A stretch of DNA of 64,000 bases from Anthoceros angustus (GCA_010909165.1 VJWM01000116.1:868001-932000), one strand, 5' to 3'. Counted from the first letter of the stretch, positions 1 to 12,399 are shown. Translations and numbers: made by a program. Notes: generated from the sequence alone by a model not told the origin.

Positions 1-1223
1 TTTTGACCTTCATCGATGACTACTCTCGTTTTACTCTTATGTATATCCTTAATCATAAGGATGATACTTATCATTTCTTCAAGGATTATATGGCATGTGC
101 GGAGAGATTAACAGATAAGAAACTCAAGACCTTATGTTCCGACAATGGTGGTGAGTTTACATCTAAACAATTTGAGGATTTCTGATGAGCTCAAGGTATA
201 GCTCAACAACTCACTTTTGTATATACTCCTCAACAAAATGGCGTAGCTGAAAATAAGAATATGTGCCTTCAAGAGATCACTGGCTGCTTGTTAACACAAG
301 CTCATTTACCCAAAATATTTTCGGTGGAGGCCCTCCTCACAACCATATATCTTATGAATCGACTACCTACTTCAACAATCCAAGGTATGACACCTTATGA
401 AGCCTTTACTGGCAAGAAGCCCTCTATTGATCATCTCCGCATTTTTGGAACTCCGGCATTTGTCTTTATCCCTAAAGCATTGCGTAAGAAGCTAGATCCA
501 AAGCGGCCAAATATACCTTTATTGGTTATACGGAAGGTATCAAGGGCTATAAATTATTTGATCCTTTCACAAAAAAGCTTCTTTATGCTCACAGTGTCAC
601 TTTTCATGAACATCATTTATTTTCTTCTTCAGTGGGAGATATTCCACATCCTCGTCACACTTCTTCCGATGAGGAGCCTGCCTCTTCTTCTCTTGATGAT
701 AGTGACTATATTACGCACTTCCCTGTTCCTGCTTTACGTGTTCCTTCAGATGACCTATTAGGCATGAGGAGGAGGAGTTAGCACCTATACCATGCTTGAA
801 ATCACCTCCATTGGATACAGAAAAACCTCAATATCTTGAGGATATTCATGATGATCCGCATGAGTTACTTTATGATATACCTGAGTATGCAGTCGAGCCT
901 TATTCTCCCCCTTAGGAGTCAACACCCATTGACGATGTGGAAGATGCACAACCTGCACCAAGGTACAATCTGCGTTCACGACCTACTATTCCAGACCCTG
1001 CAGGATGGAGAGAACCTCCCTTAGGAGGATACCTAGGTGTTTTTGATAATCCTATTCCCCTTGTAACACCTTATTCACAAACTGTATACAAGGGCACAAC
1101 TGATCCAGAAGAACCTCTCACCTTAAACCAAGCTTTCTCATCACCTAAAAAAGACTTATGGAACGTAGTTGTAGATACTGAATATAAATCATTAGTTAAG
1201 AACTCTGCATGGGCATTAGTTAA
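1..1223 (+). pseudogene. Ty1/copia pol fragment, integrase part, copy 1
   Basis: This is the integrase end of a copia polyprotein, already running at the window edge. The first 60 residues carry FIDDYSR and CSDNGGEF, which hold the first two catalytic Asp residues. After two in-frame TGA stops at 183-188, the second half continues with YTPQQNGVAENKN (third acidic residue), YLMNRLPTS and TPYEAFTGKKP, all typical of copia integrase. The linker to reverse transcriptase follows at 937-1223 and ends in NSAWALVKPP, where the minisatellite begins. The RT continuation lies 20 kb away at 21784. Stops and frameshifts make it non-functional. Family assignment is secure; the 5' part of the element is outside the window. 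Confidence 0.88.
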
Positions 1224-1386
1224 GCCACCTAGGTGGCACTAGTTAAGCCACCTAGGTGGCACTAGTTAAGCCACCTAGGTGGCACTAGTTAAGCCACCTA
1301 GGTGGCACTAGTTAAGCCACCTAGGTGGCACTGGTTAAGCCACCTAGGTGGCACTGTTAAGCCACCTGGGTGGCACTGGTTGCCAC
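1224..1386. repeat. 23-bp minisatellite, array 1
   Basis: About seven units of a 23-bp repeat. Each has a perfect 14-bp palindrome, GCCACCTAGGTGGC, followed by the 9-bp spacer ACTAGTTAA. Units near the right end carry variants (ACTGGTTAA, GCCACCTGGGTGGC, shortened spacers). The first unit grows directly out of the copia codons for ALVKPP. The array ends in GCCAC at 1382-1386, next to a gypsy LTR end. Confidence 0.95.
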
Positions 1387-1462
1387 CGTGGCGCGACTTT
1401 CGATGGTAGGAGGCGTGCAATCAAGTGTCGTTGTAGGAAGAAGTCCGTTCCCAAGGAATGAT
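1387..1462 (-). mobile_element. Truncated end of the gypsy LTR (junction copy)
   Basis: About 76 bases match the outer end of the big LTRs at 2631 and 15589 (GTGGCGCGACTTTC, then the block with GTCGTTGTAGGAAGAAG). The match stops at GGAATGAT and runs straight into copia sequence. It is preceded by GCCAC, the same 5 bases that follow the far end of the gypsy element at 21587. It is best explained as a copy of the insertion junction carried along by the 1.28-kb tandem duplication. Confidence 0.85.
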
Positions 1463-2469
1463 GAGCTCAAGGTATAGCTCAACAACTCACTTTTGTATAT
1501 ACTCCTCAACAAAATGGCGTAGCTGAAAATAAGAATATGTGCCTTCAAGAGATCACTGGCTGCTTGTTAACACAAGCTCATTTACCCAAAATATTTTGGT
1601 GGAGGCCCTCCTCACAACCATATATCTTATGAATCGACTACCTACTTCAACAATCCAAGGTATGACACCTTATGAAGCCTTCTTGGCAAGAAGCCCTCTA
1701 TTGATCATCTCGCATTTTTGGAACTCCGTCTTTATCCCTAAAGCATTGCGTAAGAAGCTAGATCCAAAGCGGCCAAATATACCTTTATTGGTTATACGGA
1801 AGGTATCAAGGGCTATAAATTATTTGATCCTTTCACAAAAAAGCTTCTTTATGCTCACAGTGTCACTTTTCATGAACATCATTTATTTTCTTCTTCAGTG
1901 GGAGATATTCCACATCCTCGTCACACTTCTTCCGATGAGGAGCCTGCCTCTTCTTCTCTTGATGATAGTGACTATATTACGCACTTCCACATTCTTTACG
2001 TGTTCCTTGGGATGACCTATTAGGCATGAGGAGGAGTTAGCACCTATACCATGCTTGAAATCACCTCCATTGGATACGGAAAAACCTCAATATCTTGAGG
2101 ATATTCATGATGATCCGCGAGTTACTTTATGATATACACGAGTATGCGATGAGCCTTATTCTCCCTTAGGAGTCAACACCCATTGACGATGTGGAAGATG
2201 CACAACTGCACCAAGGTACAATCTGCGTTCACGACCTACTATTCCGGACCTGCGGGATGGAGAACCTCCCTTAGGAGGATACCTAGGTGTTTTTGATAAT
2301 CCTATTCCCTTGTAACACCTTATTCACCGGTATACAAGGGCACAACCGATCCGGAAAGAACCTCTCACCTTAAACCAAGCTTTCTCATCACCTAAAAAGA
2401 CTTATGGAACGTAGTTGTAGATACTGAATATAAATCATTAGTTAAGAACTCTGCATGGGCATTAGTTAA
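1459..2469 (+). pseudogene. Ty1/copia pol fragment, tandem copy 2
   Basis: This repeats positions 183-1223 of the window, from TGATGAGCTCAAGG to NSAWALVK. It again shows integrase-end motifs such as YLMNRLPTS and TPYEAF. It differs from copy 1 mainly by short gaps, for example a loss inside the segment before SVFIPKALRKKL, plus a few substitutions. It starts where the truncated LTR piece ends, and 4 bases (TGAT) are shared at the joint. The copy cannot be coding because it lacks the catalytic Asp region and is frameshifted. Confidence 0.88.
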
Positions 2470-2630
2470 GCCACCTAGGTGGCACTGGTTAAACCACCTA
2501 GGTGGCACTGGTTGCCACCTGGGTGGCACTAGTTAAACCACCTGGGTGGCACTGGTTAAGCCACCTGGGTGGCACTGGTTACCACCTGGGTGGCACTGTT
2601 AAGCCACCTAGGTGGCACTAGTTAAACCAG
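2470..2630. repeat. 23-bp minisatellite, array 2
   Basis: About seven units of the same palindromic repeat as array 1, with more variants (ACCACCTGGGTGGC, spacer ACTGGTTAA, shortened spacers). The last five bases before the gypsy element, ACCAG, are a diverged form of the GCCAC target-site duplication seen at 1382 and 21587. Confidence 0.93.
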
Positions 2631-5600
2631 CGTGGCGCGACTTTCGGTGATGGCCCGGCGGTAGCGCCACAATCCCGTGTCGTTGTAGGAAGAAGTCCGT
2701 TCCCAAGGGAATGATAGGCTCCGTTTACGCGTTTGGTGATTCCTACCGCAGCGCTCGTTCGGCCTCAACACACACATACTCCTAACTACTCTAGCGTTCA
2801 CCGTCAGGCCGGTATGGCCAAGCGTTTGAGACCCGTTCGCGTCCGTATCGTTCACATCCGTCCTCACACATCGGTCCTTTCCTCTCTCCCCTCACGCTAC
2901 ACTCCTCGGTCTTAGAAAAGGCGGGTTACAGTCGGACCTCCTCCGTCGTTCGCGGGCCTCTCGTCCGGGCTCTGCCGCCCTCCGGAGTTCCTCCGGCTCA
3001 CACGTTCGATCCGTTCGGTCTTGGGCGCGGCTCGGGGCGAGATCACCGATCACCCTTCCACACGCACACACCACGTTGGGTCGTCACGGGACCTTGATCA
3101 ATCTCCCGGGTATCGTGCACCTTTCGGTGACTCGGGACTCACGTTAGCAAGAAGACACACAAAGGTGCAGAGCGGCATCAACACCAAGAAAGATGATTTA
3201 TTGGGCGGCCTTGGCCCTCTTATACTACGCCAAGGTCGGCGCCTTTATTACACCTCTATTACGGTGAGGCCATTTCGGGGTACCTAACCGCCTACTACCT
3301 GTTCACCTATCGCCGTCGGTGGTGGGATAGCCTCATTCCTTCTTGGCACGGCCCAAAGAGCCATTTTGCGCGCAATCGGATGATCCGGTAGACCCTTCCT
3401 CTTCAGGGTGCAGCCATGCGCCCGTGGCGGCAGCAGCTCACCACCAAGTCCTCCTCGTCCTCCCTCTTCTCTCTCGGGGCCCCTGCGATGGGCCCTCAAG
3501 TTGGATCTGGGGTTGGTGGGTGGCTCTCCCCACTCCCGAGTTTGGACCTCGGGACCTGTCTCGACTCGGTCCGGACCTCTAGGTCGGTCTTCCCCTCAGT
3601 CCGGTCTCCACGGCCTTCTTTGAGTCCGGTCCTCGGGGCCGGGCCTCAGGTCGGTCTTGGACCCAACCCTTCCACAGGGTCGGACCTCGGGGCCGGACTC
3701 GTCACTGAGTCTGGATCCCTAAGTCGGACTTCCTTGAGGGGCGGACCTCGGGATCGGCCTCGAGTCAGGACAAAGTCCGGACCTCGACTCTGGGCATGCC
3801 TCCTCGGGGGCACAGGTTCATCCAGGCCCTCCCTTGGTTCCCGAATGCCCGGTTGCCCCTTTCCCTTCAAGATCCTCCCTCGTCCTTCCATGCGAGGGGT
3901 CAGCTTACCTCGGTGTGGCGCCTTCCTCCTCCGGTTCCTCCGGCGTTTTCCTTCTCGCCCTGCTGCCGTCGTCAAGCAGGCGCTCCTAGGACTCCAGCGG
4001 TTGTCTTGTCCCGGGTCCGTCCTCCCTCGCTCCTCCTTCCATCCCTTGAGTCCACCTCCTGGGGTGGCGCGGGACCTCAGAGCCTTGAGGAGCTCTGCGT
4101 GGTAGTAAGTCGGACTTCTTGAATCGCCTCCTCCATGAGCCGGGCACGGTACTCCCTCCTCCAAGGTGCTCCGTGGCAGGCGGATCGCCCTTTTCTTGGC
4201 TGTCTCCGTGGCCAAGCTCACGGTATGGCGGGCGGACTCCCTTGAGGCCGTCAAGGCTGCCTCGTTACCTCTTGCAACCTTGGCTGCTCGGCGTTCTCCT
4301 CCTCCGTTGTTGCTTGACTCGCCATTTTGCGGGCCATGGTGAGCTCCACTTCACCTGGCCGGACGAGCAGCTGTACCTTTCCTCGGTGCCTTCCTCCCTT
4401 CTTCTATTCTTTCCGGAGGTCCTCCACTTCCTTCTCCAGGCGGGCGGTATCCCGTCAGGCTCACGGCTTCCGCCACGTCCTGCTGCAACCTTGCGGCGTC
4501 GAACTCCTTGCGCCCTTTGTTCTCCTCCGTCTTCAAGCGGGCTGGGCGTTCACCTCTCGCTCGAAGTCTTGGATTCTCTCGTTGAGAACCCCTGCTCCGT
4601 GCATCTTGGGTTGCAACTCCAAGGTGTCCTTGTTGTCCTCCGGCTCACGCCTCGCCCTTCCTCCTGGTGCACCACAGGGTCCCCAATCTCCCGGGTCTTG
4701 GCCTCAGCGCCTCCTCACGGCTCGGCCCGTGCTTGCTCCTTGACCACTTGCTCGGCCCAGTTGGCGCGGCTCTCTCGGCCGCCTCTCTCCACGGTTCGAT
4801 CACGCCGATAGTGATCGCGATCGGCCGCCGTGGCCTCCGCCTCCTTGGCCACCTTCACAGCCTCTCGGCTTGGCTCTGGTCGGTCAGCTGCCTCCGCGAG
4901 ATCCGCGCCCGTTCCTTGCGCCGGGCGTCCTCGCTTCTGCTGCGCTCGCCCCTCACTGCGAGGTCCTCCCGCGCTTGGGCCTCCTTGGCTGCCGGTATTC
5001 CTCGGTGAAGGAATTTGGTCCGGTCCTTGCGGATGGACCAAACCTCCCTCTCCGCCTCCGGCGTTTTCCTTCCTCAATCCGAGCTTGCCTTCCTTCTCGC
5101 CTCTGGGCTCCCTCAGCTGCTCACGGAGGAGCACCATGCGCCTCGGGTGGCTTCCACCTCACAGGCCTTCTCGGCCATCCCGCCTTGAGACCCAGGCATA
5201 CCGTCCATGGCGGTAGCAGGACCGTGTTTCCTCCACGGCGCTGGTGAGGCTCCCACAAAGTCCGTGGGGGGCATCGGCATGATCGTCAGGACCTCCACCG
5301 CGATCGGGCAAGTCGGGGGGGTTCTCGGACAATCGGGACCCTTAGGTCACGAGTCTGACTCGAGCTTCCCCTCCTTGGCCCTTTTGGCGCGAGCTCCTTC
5401 TCCCTTTTCTCACAGGGCTCGGCGGAGGTGATGGAGTCGGGAGCACGCCCTTTGCCCCTTCACAGCCGGACCCGGCTCTGGATCTGCTGCGGTGTCCTCC
5501 GCTCACAGGCGGCGTCCTCGCTTCCTCCTTCGCTTCCTCGCTTCTTGCCACTCAGTGGCGGGGAAGAATCTTGGCCGGCCCAGGGGTCGCGTTGGTAGCC

Positions 5601-8285
5601 GTGGTCTTGCGTCTCTTGGCTCTCTCACAGTCGGGGCTCCTCGGTAGGAGTGATGGCCGGTGGCGCTGGGGCAGTGCTTCTGGGTGGTGCTGGTTGGGGC
5701 ACGGAAGGAGGAGGCGGGTGCTTCCCATACTTCCACAGGTGGTGAGGGGTCCGTTCAGGTATGGAGTCCGGAATCCTCGATCGTCCTCCTCCAGTCCGTT
5801 TGGTTTTCGTGGCCTCCTCCCTCGGCGCCCTTGCCGCTCCACTTGGAGGCCTCGGTCCTTTCGGGCGCTCGCTCAAGCTCTCCTTCCTTGAGGAGTTGAA
5901 ATGCCCCCATACATGGATCGGTATGGGGCGGCCCAGATAAGGCTTCTCGCTCACAGGCTTGCGAGCCTCACAGCTAAGCCGGATAATCCTTCCCAGTCGC
6001 CCTCTTCCCCCAGCGCGTGCGGGAACACCAATAGATTATCACCAAGGTGATCCACCTTGGTAGTAGGTTCGATGGGCGATGATCGACGCCCACGACTCAT
6101 TGTCAGCGGTCGGATATCGACCAACCGTTGGTGGTGTCGTTCGTCGAGCCTTAGCATCTGGCTGGACCTATCTTCCCCGCCGCCTTGAGGGGCTCGGCAC
6201 CCTCCCCTCTTCCTCCTTGGGCGGTTGTAGGCGCCTTGGGACCTCAAGGTCCATCGCCTTGGGTCCTCGGAGGTTCTTGGACCGCACCTCCTTGTTGACC
6301 GCCGCCAAGATCTTCCGGGCAAACTCCGGACGTGTGGCCATCAAATGTCGGACCATTTGGAACACATCCAAATGCCACTCCTGCACCAATTCTCCGCTTC
6401 CTGGGCGAGCCCAAAGTCCGGATAGCGCGGGTCACAATGTTGCGCTCCACAAGGTTCCATGGCTCCCAAACTTCCGGGCTTTTGGGTGCCATCGCCTTCT
6501 TCTCCCTTGGTTGCATGCCGCTTGTCGAGGCTGGCAGCGTTGAGCCTCCCGCGCGTTCGCTTCTCGACCTCAGCGGTGAGCGCGCGAGCGTCCGAGTGTC
6601 CACGAGATACCGCCAGAGCCGATCATGGAGCGCAAGAGATCGCGAGGGTGTCTCGAGGCGCGGAGGACCTTCTTCCGCGACCACGCCGAATGTGCCAGGC
6701 GGGGCGCCTCTTCCTGTCCGTAGCGCCAGTGCAACACTGCGGCGCTGCAGCTACCGCGTGCCTACGGCCTTACTCGCGCTACGCCACGCTGCACTGGCCT
6801 TACTCACAGCCCGCTGGGCGTGAATACCGCTATAACGGCCTCGCAAGGTTACGGTCTGACCTGCATGCCGTCCTCCACTCGAGTGTCCGTGGCGTCGCCC
6901 GGTCGTCCTTCGCTCCAACTTCTAAGTTACTTCCACAGGTGGTGAGGGGTCCGTTCAGGCGTATGGAGTCAGGAATCCTCGGTCGTCCTCCTCCAGTCCG
7001 TTTGGTTTTCGGTGGCCTCCTCCCCTCGGCGCCCTTGCCGCTCCACTTGGAGGCCTCCGGTCCTTTTCGGGCGCTCGCTCAAGCTCTCCTTCCTTGAGGA
7101 GTTGAAATGCCCCCCATGGATCGGTATGGGGCGGCCCAGATGGCGAGGCTTCGCTCCACAGGCTTGCGAGCCTCACAGCTAAATAATCCTTCCCAGTCCG
7201 CCCTCTTCCCCCTGCAGCGTGCGGGAACACTAATAGATTATCACCAAGGTGATCCACCTTGGTAGTAGGTTCGATGGGCGATGATCCGGGCCGCCACGAC
7301 TTTGTCAGCAGGTCGGATATCGACCAACCGTTGGTGGTCCGTTGCGTCGAGCCTTAGCGTGGCTGGCAGCCTGGACCTATCTTCCCCGCCTTGAGGGGCT
7401 CGGCACCCTCCCCTCTTCCTCCTTGGGGCGGTTGTAGGCGCCGGGACCTCAAGGTCCATCGCCTTGGGTCCTCGGAGGTTCTTGGACCGCACCTCCTTGT
7501 TGACCGCCGCCCGGCATCTTCCGGGCAAACTCCGGACGGTGTACCGTCAAATGTCCGGACCATTTGGAACACGTCCAAATGCCACTCCTGCACCAATTCT
7601 CCGCTTCCTGGGCGAGCCCAAAGTCCGGATAGCGCGGGTCACAATGTTGCGCTCCACAAGGTTCCATGGCTCCCAAACTTCGCGGGCTTTTGGGTGCCAT
7701 CGCCTTCTCCCTTGGTTCTGCCGCTTGTCGAGGCTGGCAGCGTTGAGCCTCCGCGTTCGCTTCTCACCTCAGCGGTGAGCGCAGGCGTCAGTGTCCACGA
7801 GATACCGCGGGCGGGGCGGGGCGCGAGATCGCGAGAATTGTCTCGGTGCTGTGGCGGACCTTCTTCGCGACCACGCCGGAGTAACAGGCGAGGCGCCTCT
7901 TCCTGTCCGTGGCCGAGTGATGGCGGGGCTTCGCCCCGAGCTTGGCCTTCCTTCTCGCGCGGCCCAGGCGTGAATACTGCTATAACGGCCTCGCAAGGTT
8001 ACGGTCTGACCCATGCCGTCCTCCACTCGGGGTCGTCCACGTGGCGTCGCCGTCAGTCCCGGCTCCAACTTCTAAGTTACTTTCCTGGCGTACTTATCTG
8101 CGGTCACAGGTGGGTCGGACTTACCGTCGCACCGCCATCGTAGGTCTCGTTCCTCACTCGGTCGGAGTATACTCAGTGCCGTCCGAGTGCTAGCATGCTT
8201 ATTTCCTCCTTTTCGCCTCATTTTATCCTTCGCTCCAAAAACAAAACCTACCTAATTTCTAACCCCGAGAAGTCCGTAGTCCACA
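2631..8285 (-). repeat. Gypsy 3' LTR (LTR A, 5.65 kb)
   Basis: On the - strand this is the downstream LTR. It aligns with 15589-21586 from end to end, from GTGGCGCGACTTTC to GTAGTCCACA. It contains its own 1.2-kb tandem duplication (about 5730-6929 and 6930-8085), absent from the other LTR. Between about 3540 and 3790 the + strand repeats short GGACCTCGGG-type motifs. Conceptual - strand translation gives charged, coiled-coil-like stretches broken by frameshifts. No plus-strand reading frame looks coding. Confidence 0.85.
5730..8085. repeat. 1.2-kb tandem duplication inside LTR A
   Basis: The block starting ACTTCCACAGGTGGTGAGG at about 5728 recurs at about 6928, and both copies run on through CGCTCGCTCAAGCTCTCC, AATGCCACTCCTGC and GCTCCACAAGGTTCC. 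The joint at about 6930 cuts into a sequence that in the second copy continues normally after CTAAGTTACTT. LTR B lacks this duplication, so it arose in this LTR copy only. Confidence 0.8.
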
Positions 8286-8300
8286 TACTCCCTTCTCACT
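8286..8300 (-). other. Polypurine tract of the gypsy element
   Basis: The - strand reads GTGAGAAGGGAGTA directly before the LTR start TGTGGACTAC. A purine run in this place is where plus-strand DNA synthesis of an LTR retrotransposon is primed. It supports both the element's orientation and the LTR boundary at 8285. Confidence 0.75.
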
Positions 8301-8522
8301 GTTGGCGTCTCGCCAACACTAAGCGTGTACTTTTCACCATCCGTTCACCAGTGGGCGGTTCACCATCCAAGCGCGGTGAGCGGACCCATTGGGGTATACC
8401 TGCGACTTGGTAAGGCCCCATCCATCGTAGGTGGAGTTTACAGGAAGTGCATATGTCGGTCATCGTAAAGGAGGCGGATCTCCCTCCTTCACATACTCCT
8501 GATTCCTAAGGCGCCTATCATG

Positions 8523-10539
8523 CCACAGCTTGCGTTGATTACATACGATTGCATTATTTGTTGCGCCTCTTCCGGTCCTCCGTATCTTTGTACAAACCCT
8601 AGCAACGCTCCGGTTGGCTCTCTTCATCCGTTAAGCGCCTTTCCATCATGACCGGGTGTTGGCACCTCAAACTCGGCCGGCATAACGGGTGAGTGCCCAT
8701 AGGTCGAATAATCTGGAGTTCGTTGCGTGGTTACCTTCTGCCGTTACGAGCGCCCATAGCCGATGGCGGCTTTGTATCGATCGTGCGCATAGTTAACCGT
8801 CGGCTTATTGAGGATCGGCGAGATAAGTCCATTGGTCTTCTCGTCGGTCGTTGGCCTTGGATTGTAGGGGCGTTTCGATGTGTGATGCGAAATAGTCCGT
8901 CATTGCGTTATCACATCATTGAGGAAATGGGTTCCCCTATCGCTTACCGGTACAGCGGACACCCATACCTTGTGATGATGTTTTCGTAGGAATTTGGCCA
9001 CCGTGCTCATGATCCGTTAGTAGCGGCCGCTTCAACCCACAGTGCGATGGTCGTTGCCACCAAGATGTACCGCTTGTGTGCACGGTGGTTGGGCGTATGG
9101 GTCCAGCGAAGTCGATGCCCCATTTCTCAAAAGGCGCTAGTGCTAGTATGGGCACTAACGGCCATTGAGTTGTGGCGTCGGCTTCCCGATCGGCAAGCAT
9201 CACACTTCTTCACAATTGGTGTGTTTCCCCATACATGGTGGGCCACGATTACCCGACCTCAAGATTTTCTTGGTGGTGACTGCTTGCATAATGTCCACCA
9301 CCTAGTCCTTGTGCATCCCTTTATTACCACCTCCGTTTTACTTTGTTGGAGTACCTTCGTTCCACACCGTCGGTCCTACCTTAAAGATGCACGTTATACT
9401 GATAGGAAAGGCGGCGTAGTGCACAAAGGCTGCTGGACCCGGTTCGATTCGTTGGGTAGCTCCATCTCCCATAGGTACCGTTCCAACTCCGTAAGAGGGC
9501 CGCCCTGCGTCCGCTCCCTTCTCCGCCGTGGGTCCCATGTCCACGGCTTGCGTTGATTACATACGATTGCATTATTTGTTGCGCCTCTTCCGGTCCTCCG
9601 TATCTTTGTACAAACCCTAGCAACGCTCCGGTTGGCTCTCTTCATCCGTTAAGCGCCTTTCCATCATGACCCGGGTGTTGGCACCTCAAACTCGACCGGC
9701 ATAACGGGTGAGTGCCCATAGGTCGAATGTCTGGAGTTCGTTGCGTGGTTACCTTCTGCCGTTACGAGCGCCCGCCGCGATGGCGGCTTTGTATCGATCG
9801 TGCGCATAGTTAACCGTCGAAAAGGATCGGCGATAAGTCCATTGGTCTTCTCATCCGTTGGCCTTGGATTGTAGGGGCGTTTCGATGTGTGATGCGAAAT
9901 AGTCCGTCATTGCGTTATCACATCATTGAGGAAATGGGTTCCCCTATCGCTTACCGGTACCAGCGGACACCCATACCTTGTGATGATGTTTAGAGGAATT
10001 TGGCCACCGTGCTCGCAGAGTCCGCTCGTAGCGACCGCCCAACCCACCCACAGTGCGATGGTCGTTGCCACCAAGATGTACCGCTTGTGTGCACGGTGGG
10101 TTGGTATGGGTCCAAGTCGATGCCCCATTTCTCAAAAGGCGCTAGTGCTAGTATGGGCACTAACGGCCATTGAGTTGTGGCGTCGGCTTCCGATCCGACA
10201 AGCATCACACTTCTTCATTGGTGTGTTTCCCCATACATGGTGGGCCACGATTACCCGACCTCAAGATTTTCTTGGTGGTGACTGCTGTTGCATAATGTCC
10301 ACCACCTAGTCCTTCGTGCATCCCTTTATTACCACCTCCGTTTTACTTTGTTGGGTACCTTCGTTCCACACCGTCTGGTCCTGCACCTTAGATGAGGCGG
10401 AGGCGTAGTGCACAAAGGCCTGCCGCTGAACCCGGTTCAGTTCGTTGGGTAGCTCCATCTCCCATAGGTACCGTTCCAACTCCGCGTAAGAGGGCCGCCC
10501 CCTGCGTCCGCTCCCCTTCTCCGCTTCTGCCGTGGGTCC
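8523..10539 (-). pseudogene. Gypsy integrase region, duplicated in tandem
   Basis: Two copies of one 1.0-kb segment lie head to tail (8523-9540 and 9541-10539). On the - strand both give the integrase stretch with APFEKWGID, then fragments of the core (the HTSGTSWWQRPSH region, reading frames shifted). Upstream in each copy is a conserved linker containing ELERYLWEMELPNE. The second Asp and the catalytic Glu cannot be placed because of frameshifts. The copies differ mostly by small gaps. A functional gypsy element carries one integrase, so this is a duplication in a dead copy. Confidence 0.82.
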
Positions 10540-10654
10540 GCTGTTCACCAGCTTCGGGTTTGTCCGGCTGTGCTCCTCTACCTCCTCCTCTATCGCTGCC
10601 ACCAATTCCTCATCCGGGAAGGCGTCCTCTTGATCCTGCAGGACAGGCTCCGTT

Positions 10655-10936
10655 TTAATCTGGATAAGAAGTCAGCGTTCTGGTGTTGCCGTCCTTGCCT
10701 AGTCTCCACCTCAAATGTGAACTCCACAGGCAGAATCCACCTGCAATTCGTCCAGGACAAGTGCCTTGTTCACCAAATGCTTGGCGGTGATCAACATAGA
10801 ACACAAACTCATTGGCGGAAGGTAGTGTGAATTTCTTAGCGTATACCATTCCAATGCCTCTCGCTCCGTAGTAGTGTACCTCCGTTCGCGTCGTGTTGTC
10901 TTCCGTAGTAGATTGGGTGATCCCTCCGTTTATCAT
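10655..10936 (-). pseudogene. Gypsy RNase H fragment
   Basis: The - strand frame contains GIGMVYAKKFTLPSANEFVF and YVDHRQAF, the region of gypsy RNase H in which the cleaved hybrid strand is bound (usual form Y-A-V-K-K-F-R-H-Y-L). Small gaps have removed residues within that motif. It follows the RT block directly, as in Ty3/gypsy pol. Confidence 0.75.
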
Positions 10937-11182
10937 CTTTTGGCACTACCGATGGCGGTGACATCCACGTACACATGGAATCGCTTCCAGTCCGGTCCTT
11001 TGAGTCTTGGGGCCGGCAGTGGTGCAGGTCTCGAATCGCCTCCCTTTGGCGTCCGGTCCTTTGAGTCTTGGGGCGGCAGTGGTGCAGGTCTCGAATGCCG
11101 CCTCCCTTTCTGCGTCGGTCCATTCCTCCTCCTTCTGAGTAGCTCAGTTGGCACAGGCCCGCTTTGCAAAATCTTGTAGCGC

Positions 11183-11800
11183 CTATAGTAACCTACCATG
11201 CCCGGAATCCCGTAACTCCTTCAAGTTCGTTGGTGGCTGCAGGGACTGGATGACTTTCACCTTGTCTTGGTCCACCTCTATCCCTCTTACCGACACTCGG
11301 TGCCCCAACAAGATTCCCTCTGTCATGCCGAAGTAGCATTTCTCGGGATGCGAGCAGTTGAGTCTCCTACATCGTTCCAAACACTTAAATGTCACGTGTT
11401 TGTCCTCCTCTCGTGCACAAGTCGTCCAAGAACACCTCCATGAAGTCCCTCGGGAATTCCGGAAGACATTGGTCACCATCCGCATAAATGATCCGGGTGC
11501 TCTGTCATCCGAAGGCACTCCGTTTGTAGGCAAGCGTCCCCACTCCGTGGTGAATGTTGTCTTATCGGTCAGGCTCCCTTAGGTATGGGTTGTGGCCGGA
11601 GTAGCCGTCGAAGGAGTAGGTACTCGCACCACCTTGTCGATATGTTCCACAAAGGGCATGGGAAATGGTCCTTTTCGTGGCGGCGTTAAGCTTTCTCCGA
11701 TCTGGCGGACCGAATCGCCCTGCTTCTTGACACGACCACAATGGGCGCCACCCACTCCTTTGTTCGATTGGGAAGATGATGTCGCTTCCGGATACTTATC
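11183..11800 (-). pseudogene. Gypsy reverse transcriptase fragment
   Basis: The upstream part carries DGSVR-like and FPMPF motifs (11600-11800), and the downstream part reads ERCRRLN, HPEKCYFG and GILLGHRVS, then QSLQPPTNLKELR. These are the fingers, palm and connection motifs of Ty3/gypsy RT. The catalytic YxDD-like motif falls in a damaged stretch near 11420 and is not readable in one frame. The protein cannot be made from this copy. Confidence 0.85.
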
Positions 11801-12399
11801 CGGGACTTCCTTGACCTTGGCGAGTGCTTGGGATTGATTTATCTTGCCTAATCCGAGCACCGCTCACGGCTTCAGATCTATCCGGTGTTAGCCTTTGTTT
11901 GAATGCCTTTCATATCCGTGACCTTGAAAGCAAACACCCTGAATTCCCCAACAAGCGTGAGGTCTCGTTTAACCCTCGGCATGCCCTTGCGAATTTGAGG
12001 AATTTCCACAGGCGAACCTCCACGTCTTCCACATCGTCGGGTTGAGTCTCCCTTTCCCTTGCCGCTCGTCCAGCCGTCGTCCTCCATCAGGTTCATCTTC
12101 ACGCATTCCCCACTCCGAAGAGCTCGTCAAGTGAAACGGGTTACTTCTCGGTTCTACTTCCGTCCTCTGGACCCTCCTCTTGATTGCCTTCCCGGCTCTT
12201 GTTCGCGAGTCCACCCTAAAACAATCGATGACCTCCTCGTCACCTCGCTCCAAAGGCGTCCCTCCATAATCCATCTCCTCCTCGACCCCGTGATTTTGGG
12301 AAAGGGTAGTCCTCATTCGTATCCTCGCGTTCATCGTCCCCTTGTCTTGACGGAGGTGTACCCTACGTGGTCTTGTGGTTTCTCCGATCGTGTCCTTAC

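Noticed and set aside
1224-2630. Minisatellite arrays as CRISPR repeats
   Set aside because: The units are contiguous, with a 9-bp constant spacer rather than variable spacers, and the setting is a plant nuclear retrotransposon.
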